A stretch of 48,787 nt of DNA from contig CANNKG010000016.1 in NCBI GenBank assembly GCA_947505105.1, forward strand, positions 1 through 48,787. Direction: 5' to 3'. The notes under the pieces were generated by a model. It worked only from the letters and a program-made list of their open reading frames with translations. It did no database searches and was not told the DNA's origin. The DNA is from Methylococcaceae bacterium. Its GTDB lineage: Bacteria > Pseudomonadota > Gammaproteobacteria > Methylococcales > Methylomonadaceae. The number at the start of each line of letters is the position of its first letter. Within the stretch, counting starts at the first letter, position 1. Both the position numbers and the translations under genes were made by a program. Below, piece by piece: positions 44,031-48,787 of the stretch.

Positions 44031-45407
44031 CTATTGTGACAGCGCGACTGATTCCTGGGAGGATTCCGTCGGGATTTTTGCAACATCGAGCATCCGTCCG
44101 CGCAAAGAATTCGGCTGAACGTCGGTAATCAACACATCGACAAACTGCCCAATCAAACGAGGATGGGCCGCAAAATTGACCACCCGATTGTTTTCGGTAC
44201 GACCGGTCACATGTAAAGGATTCTTTTTGGAAATCCCTTCGATCAGCACCGACTGAATGGTTCCGAGCATTTGCCTGGAAAACTCCTGAGTCATTTCGGC
44301 GTTACGTTGCTGGAAACGTTGTAAGCGTAGTTTCTTGGTTTCATCAGGAATATCATCTGCAAATTCAGCAGCCGGGGTTCCAGGTCTAGCGCTATAAATA
44401 AAACTAAATGACAAATCGAAACCGACATCTTCAAGCAATGCCATGGTATCTTCAAAATCCTGATCAGTTTCACCGGGAAAGCCAATGATAAAATCGGAGG
44501 ACAAACTGATCCCCGGACGTACCGCTTTTAATTTATTAATGGTATTTAGATAATCGCTACGCACATGACCACGTTTCATCATCGCCAGAATGCGATCGCT
44601 GCCGCTTTGAACCGGCAAATGCAAATGATTCACCAATTTAGGAATTTCGGCAAAGGCTTCGATCAACGCATCGGTAAATTCGACCGGGTGCGAGGTCGTA
44701 AAGCGAATGCGCTTGATGCCATCAATCGCCGCGACATAATGCAGTAACAGCGCAAAATCGGCAATATCGCCGTCTTCCATCAATCCACGATAGGCATTGA
44801 CATTCTGACCCAATAAATTGACTTCGCGAACGCCTTGCTCTGCCAGCACTGAAATTTCATGAATCACATCGCTCAATGGACGACTGATTTCTTCACCGCG
44901 CGTATACGGTACAACACAAAATGTACAATATTTACTGCATCCTTCCATGACAGACACAAACGCTTTAGGGCCTTCCGCACGTGGCTCAGGCATCGCATCA
45001 AATTTTTCAATTTCAGGAAAGGAAATATCAACCACTGGTTGATGTTCTTGACGTGCCTGATCAAGTAATTCAGGCAGGCGATGCAAAGTCTGCGGACCAA
45101 AAACGATATCGACAAATGGGGCACGCGCCTGAATAGCGGCGCCTTCTTGACTGGCAACACAACCGCCCACGCCAATAATCACATTAGGGCGCTTATTTTT
45201 GATATGCCGCCAGCGACCCAGCGCAGAAAACACTTTTTCCTGGGCTTTTTCCCTGATCGAACAGGTGTTAAGCAATAATACATCCGCTTCATCGGGACGA
45301 TCGGTTATTTCCATGCCATGCGAAGCTTGAAGTACGTCCCGCATTTTATCGGAATCGTATTCATTCATTTGACAGCCGTTAGTCTGAATATAAAGTTTTT
45401 GAGTCAT
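44031..45407 (-). CDS. miaB: tRNA-2-methylthio-N6-dimethylallyladenosine synthase
   Basis: A 458-residue radical-SAM methylthiotransferase modifying A37 of tRNAs. The N-terminal UPF0004 domain has [14 protein letters not shown] and [15 protein letters not shown] with cluster cysteines. The radical-SAM motif is [18 protein letters not shown], and a TRAM domain is at the C-terminus. It is first in the conserved group with phoH, ybeY and ybeX, separated from phoH by 68 bases. Confidence 0.97.
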   Translation of the reverse strand: MTQKLYIQTNGCQMNEYDSDKMRDVLQASHGMEITDRPDEADVLLLNTCSIREKAQEKVFSALGRWRHIKNKRPNVIIGVGGCVASQEGAAIQARAPFVDIVFGPQTLHRLPELLDQARQEHQPVVDISFPEIEKFDAMPEPRAEGPKAFVSVMEGCSKYCTFCVVPYTRGEEISRPLSDVIHEISVLAEQGVREVNLLGQNVNAYRGLMEDGDIADFALLLHYVAAIDGIKRIRFTTSHPVEFTDALIEAFAEIPKLVNHLHLPVQSGSDRILAMMKRGHVRSDYLNTINKLKAVRPGISLSSDFIIGFPGETDQDFEDTMALLEDVGFDLSFSFIYSARPGTPAAEFADDIPDETKKLRLQRFQQRNAEMTQEFSRQMLGTIQSVLIEGISKKNPLHVTGRTENNRVVNFAAHPRLIGQFVDVLITDVQPNSLRGRMLDVAKIPTESSQESVALSQ

Positions 45408-45514
45408 AAAGAAAAAATAAACACCTGCAGCAAGCCGAAGTCACAAAAACACTTGGTGATTATCCAAATTGAAATGCAACTATCCGAAACTAAATAAAAA
45501 ATTAATATGGACGC

Positions 45515-45545
45515 ATTATAACGCGATTTCAAGCGCATTCTGCAA
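45515..45545 (-). promoter_or_regulatory. Possible sigma-70 promoter of the miaB operon
   Basis: On the minus strand TTGCAG (45545-45540) and a perfect TATAAT (45520-45515) are 19 bases apart, about 110 bases before the miaB start. The spacing is longer than ideal, so the -35 box is uncertain. Confidence 0.4.
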
Positions 45546-45657
45546 TATCAAACGATCGACAGCAATTCTCAATTTGAAGCCAAATAAAAGTGTCGGGAAG
45601 GGTTAAGTGAAGATGTCGGCAGCATGGATGCTTTCGTCAAGCTCCCCATTAACATCG

Positions 45658-46620
45658 TTAACCACAGGTCACTTGCGCGCCATGATTACGTGCAGCGGTA
45701 ACCACAAAGCTTAAGTGCTCAAAATCGGCGAATGCCGCTCGCGCTTGCCGAGTGACCATCTCAGCGTTAGCCGCATCCTCAAAGAGACAAAATCCGGTCG
45801 GCCCCCAAGAGGTCTGACCGATGCCGACCGCGCCCTGTTGGACAAACCAAGCCATCACGTCAGCCACTTCGGTACTGGTAAAAACACCACCTTGGACCGA
45901 AGCAAAATGTGTCCCAACACTTTGCTGTAATTGGGTAATCACGTCACCAAATTGATCAATGTTTTGTTCAACCACGGCCGGCAAAGCTTGCATCAACAGC
46001 AAATAACAAAGTTTGGCCGCTTCTTCGGCTGGAAATTTGGGCAGTGCTTTAAAAGCTTGAATTTCTTGCTGACCATGAAAACCCTGCCCTCGTTCATCTA
46101 ATACCAACACAAACCGCCAAGGTTCTGGGATATCCAGATGAACCAATACCGGCGGGATAATCGTCTGTTCGCCTCGCCCGCCATCAAGCACCAGACCGCC
46201 CTTTTCAAAAATGCCAATGCCGATACCAGAACGCAAACCCCGCTCCATCACCGAGGCCAGTTCCCGAATACTGAGATCCAGTCCATAAAAAGCATTTAAC
46301 GCTGAACCGATCGCTAAAGCCATCTGGGTACCCGAACCTAAACCGATATGCTCAGGAATCGCCGTGTCGATGGTAATAGCCAATTGATCGGATACCTGCA
46401 AAGCTTCGCAGAACTGCGTCAGACATTTATCAGCGCGGTTGGCGGAAGGTCCTGAAATGTGGCGCTGCTGTGCAGATGTTACCGAAAGTCTAGTCGCATA
46501 TTCTTCCAACGCCACGCCGATACTGCCAAAATGTCGTCCCAAAGAGCCGCTCAAATCGACAAAACCCATGTGGAGTCTCGCAGGGGCAATCACTGAAACT
46601 TTACTATATTGAATTTTCAA
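45658..46620 (-). CDS. Beta-ribofuranosylaminobenzene 5'-phosphate synthase
   Basis: A 320-residue GHMP-superfamily enzyme that condenses p-aminobenzoate-type substrate with PRPP in the first committed step of tetrahydromethanopterin synthesis. Visible features are APARLHMGFVDLSGSLGRHF near the start, the glycine-rich IPEHIGLGSGTQMALAIGSA, RGLRSGIGIGIFEKGG, and GIGQTSWGPTGFCLFED toward the end. These match bacterial RFAP synthases of methylotrophs. It is the last gene of a minus-strand group with a HAD phosphatase and a nucleotidyltransferase-like protein. It marks the host as a likely C1-utilising bacterium. Confidence 0.93.
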   Translation of the reverse strand: MKIQYSKVSVIAPARLHMGFVDLSGSLGRHFGSIGVALEEYATRLSVTSAQQRHISGPSANRADKCLTQFCEALQVSDQLAITIDTAIPEHIGLGSGTQMALAIGSALNAFYGLDLSIRELASVMERGLRSGIGIGIFEKGGLVLDGGRGEQTIIPPVLVHLDIPEPWRFVLVLDERGQGFHGQQEIQAFKALPKFPAEEAAKLCYLLLMQALPAVVEQNIDQFGDVITQLQQSVGTHFASVQGGVFTSTEVADVMAWFVQQGAVGIGQTSWGPTGFCLFEDAANAEMVTRQARAAFADFEHLSFVVTAARNHGAQVTCG

Positions 46621-46675
46621 AAGTTAACGAGCAGTTAGAAGTCGAAAACCGGAAATTATACAGGAGGATTATTCT

Positions 46676-47347
46676 TTAGGAGAACTTGCGCAGAATAATT
46701 TCAGCAAGCGGCGCCAATGTCTCAAATTGTCGGTCAGCGAGACGACTGGCCTCAGGGTCAATCGGATCGGAAGGAATATAAGCAATTTTGGCGCCGGCAC
46801 GCGCCGCCGCCTGCACCCCCGGCAAAGAATCTTCAAGCACTAAACATTGCTCAGGCGCGAGTTCGAGACACTGAGCAGCCATTAAATAAATGGCCGGATC
46901 GGGCTTACCGAATTCTACCTGTTCACGCGATAAAATAATTGAAAACAGCTCTTCCAGACCCGCTAACTTAAGACAATCACGCGCTTTGGGGCCCATACTG
47001 TTGGTTGCCAAGCAATAAGGCAGGTTAAATCGTTCAATAGCCAGCATTAAATCATCAAAACCCGGTTTGATTGCTATTCCGTCGGTATTGACAATAGCGC
47101 GCCAGTTTTCGCTACTCAATCGGCTAAAACGTGCTAAATCAAAAGCATCACCATAAGCATCATACAATTTTTGACTAATTGCCGAATAAGACAGACCGGT
47201 CAACGAATGACAAAATACTCTGGAATCAGCATAACCCATCATTTCCAGAGCCCCTTCCCAAGCGGCAAAATAGGTCGGCTCAGTATCGAGAATCAAGCCA
47301 TCCAGATCAAAAATGATTGCTGAGAATTCGGGAAAATCAAGCATCAT
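46676..47347 (-). CDS. HAD-superfamily phosphatase (beta-phosphoglucomutase-like)
   Basis: A 223-residue haloacid-dehalogenase superfamily protein with an alpha-helical cap. Motif I is IIFDLDGLILDTEPTY, motif II is CLATNSMG (Thr/Ser), motif III Lys lies in FGKPDPAIY, and motif IV is CLVLEDSLPGVQAAARAGAK. These fit an HAD-IA sugar-phosphate or nucleotide phosphatase/mutase. ATG 47347 is used; an ATG at 47344 is equal. It overlaps the nucleotidyltransferase-like gene by 11 bases and precedes the RFAP synthase by 55, so it might serve the same pathway, though this is only context. Confidence 0.88.
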   Translation of the reverse strand: MMLDFPEFSAIIFDLDGLILDTEPTYFAAWEGALEMMGYADSRVFCHSLTGLSYSAISQKLYDAYGDAFDLARFSRLSSENWRAIVNTDGIAIKPGFDDLMLAIERFNLPYCLATNSMGPKARDCLKLAGLEELFSIILSREQVEFGKPDPAIYLMAAQCLELAPEQCLVLEDSLPGVQAAARAGAKIAYIPSDPIDPEASRLADRQFETLAPLAEIILRKFS

Positions 47348-48305
47348 TCAAAACCACTTTCATATATTCACCATGAGCCTCACGCGTTGAACCGATAATG
47401 ACTCGGCGTCGTCCATCAGGCAACTGTTCCAGTTGACCTGCTATCGAAACTATTTCTCCCGCCAATGCCTGACCTTGATAGGTCGCCGTAAAACAAACCA
47501 CTTGATCAAAATCCTCAGCAACAACCCGGTAAACCGCCGGATAATCGAAACTTAAGTGAGCATCCAAAATTTTACAACGCTGTTGAATCAGCCCTAACTT
47601 TCGAACCGACGCAGGTTCTGCCGTTGCATGCGGCAGCAATAAACTAATATCTACTTTTCGAGCATTAATGATCACTTTATTGAGTTTTCGTTGCTCATGC
47701 CAGCAATATTCCTCAAAACTTAAGTCACAATCGCGGCGCTGATAGGCTTCCAGCCAATCCGCATCTGAGAGTGTTTGTAACTGTTGCTGCGCTAACAAAT
47801 CCTGGATAATTTGCCGCGCCAGGGTAAAACTGTTTCGATCATAACAAACCAAATCGAGATCTGAACTCGCCTTTTGCGCCCCAATCAGCACCGACCCGGT
47901 GATTCCCCACTGAGAGATATCAAGCCCCTGTTGCTGTAACAAACGCACAAAGTTGATCAAATCAGCGACAACTTGATCGGCAGGTAAATGTTGCACAAGT
48001 TCCTGTAAACGGAGACGAGGTTGATAATGGCGCGCGATCTTTTCGACCAGCACCGCATGTAAATTCGAAGCGCGTGCTTCGGAGTAGTATAAATAATTCG
48101 GAAAATGTACTTGTAAATAGGCATTCGCCTGCTCGGTCGCCAATTTTTGCAAGCCGGTCTCGGTTAAGACATAACGTAAAAAACTTAAAACCTTGCCGTT
48201 TTCAAGGCCGTCAGCGACTACCGCAAAAATCAAGCCTTCAGGGCTCTCAATAAAATCTTTTGGGCAATACCTAGCTTCAACTAATTTCAAAACGATTACG
48301 CCCAT
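47337..48305 (-). CDS. Nucleotidyltransferase-fold protein, possibly linked to tetrahydromethanopterin synthesis
   Basis: A 322-residue protein. The middle region has a nucleotidyltransferase-like signature, WGITGSVLIGAQKASSDLDL (near residues 138-157), with GS and DxD residues as in minimal nucleotidyltransferases. The N-terminal 100 residues (VEARYCPKDFIESPEGLIFA) and the C-terminal part (LPDGRRRVIIGSTREAHGEY) match no family I can name. The ATG at 48305 is inside the GGDEF fragment; a TTG at 48290 (MKLVEARYCP) is an alternative. Overlap with the HAD gene and proximity to the RFAP synthase suggest a shared pathway. Confidence 0.7.
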   Translation of the reverse strand: MGVIVLKLVEARYCPKDFIESPEGLIFAVVADGLENGKVLSFLRYVLTETGLQKLATEQANAYLQVHFPNYLYYSEARASNLHAVLVEKIARHYQPRLRLQELVQHLPADQVVADLINFVRLLQQQGLDISQWGITGSVLIGAQKASSDLDLVCYDRNSFTLARQIIQDLLAQQQLQTLSDADWLEAYQRRDCDLSFEEYCWHEQRKLNKVIINARKVDISLLLPHATAEPASVRKLGLIQQRCKILDAHLSFDYPAVYRVVAEDFDQVVCFTATYQGQALAGEIVSIAGQLEQLPDGRRRVIIGSTREAHGEYMKVVLNDA

Positions 48306-48666
48306 TTAATTTTGCCTGATACAAAGCATCATCAGCGGCCTTGATCAATTCATCAAGTGATTTGAATTGGCCGTTATAAGTTGCCACCCCGACGCTTAAC
48401 GAGACAAATTCAGAAACCTTGGAAGCCTTGTGAGTTATGTGAGTATTCTGTACAGCATTACATAACTTTTCCGCTAAACAACGGGCACCGGCCAAATTCG
48501 TAAACGGCAAAATCACCGTAAATTCTTCACCGCCATAACGACAGGCTAAATCAGTAGGTCGAGAGACAATCCCGCCAATGGTTTTAGCCACTTCAGCCAA
48601 ACAACGATCCCCTTCAATATGACCATAGCTGTCATTAAACAAGGCGGATTCAACTCCGAAGTGCAA
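48277..48666 (-). pseudogene. N-terminally truncated GGDEF domain gene
   Basis: A 129-residue frame containing only the last two thirds of a GGDEF domain: FNDSYGHIEGDRCLAEVAKT, the active-site RYGGEEFTV, and DDALYQAKLNGRNRFEI. The N-terminal part with DxLTGLxNRR and the first metal Asp is absent. Upstream in frame there is a TAG near 48700, and only a TTG could start the frame. It was probably part of a diguanylate cyclase; loss of the first part should abolish activity. It overlaps the next gene by 29 bases. Confidence 0.7.
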
Positions 48667-48787
48667 TCGCCAATAATAGGATATTAAGGAAGGCTAACTG
48701 ATATAGTGCCAAGCTTTTTTCTATCCGACTAAAGACGAGAATGAACTTGAAAGACTACCATCAGTTAACCCAAGCACTAAGATACCA

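Overview
The window looks like chromosomal DNA of a gammaproteobacterium, most likely a methanotroph of the Methylococcales. The housekeeping genes are gammaproteobacterial (lolCD, fur, bamE, smpB, ratA, rnfH, miaB, the phoH-ybeY-ybeX cluster, hemN, prmB, aroC). A beta-ribofuranosylaminobenzene 5'-phosphate synthase belongs to tetrahydromethanopterin synthesis, and a TIGR04073-type exosortase-associated protein is also present. The methanotroph placement is inference: no methane or methanol oxidation gene lies in the window. No rRNA, tRNA, CRISPR array, intact transposase or phage gene was seen.

Layout. 1-8 kb: a small exported peptide, an AT-rich gap, an HD-GYP protein with an unusual insertion, an APC permease, then a minus-strand operon prmB-aroC-AAA/PD-(D/E)XK protein-small protein. 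8-12.5 kb: an HDOD protein and a FliK-like protein, a 0.7 kb gap with a very strong hairpin, and two overlapping response-regulator genes. 12.5-18 kb: two palindromic repeat elements, then mobA, a cytochrome P450, lolD, lolC/E and fur on the minus strand, and bamE divergent from fur. Two perfect hairpins close this block.

18-25 kb is the most distinctive region. Three minus-strand genes encode exported proteins: an 867-residue PKD/Cys-repeat/cadherin-like/DUF1566 protein, a 176-residue DUF1566 protein and an 1187-residue protein with a long hydrophobic segment and six Ig-like repeats. Upstream lie three palindromes spaced exactly 22 bp apart, which look like an operator. I infer a surface or secreted multi-protein system of unknown function.

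25-30 kb: gene debris and a nested palindromic element that replaces the end of a small membrane-protein gene, then an NSS transporter-ratA-rnfH operon, smpB, an isochorismatase-family hydrolase and a stand-alone HEAGH metallopeptidase. 30-36 kb: a FixJ-like regulator and a six-PAS histidine kinase forming a two-component pair, then a frameshifted beta/gamma-crystallin-like pseudogene and very small ORFs. 36-42 kb: CIA30-like and SOUL-type proteins, a pair of coiled-coil proteins, hemN, two lipoproteins (one FlgO-like) and the TIGR04073 protein. 42-48.8 kb: miaB-phoH-ybeY-ybeX on the minus strand, preceded by a minus-strand set of a truncated GGDEF gene, a nucleotidyltransferase-fold protein, a HAD phosphatase and the beta-RFAP synthase.

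All assignments come from reading the sequence and recalling family motifs. No database search was run.
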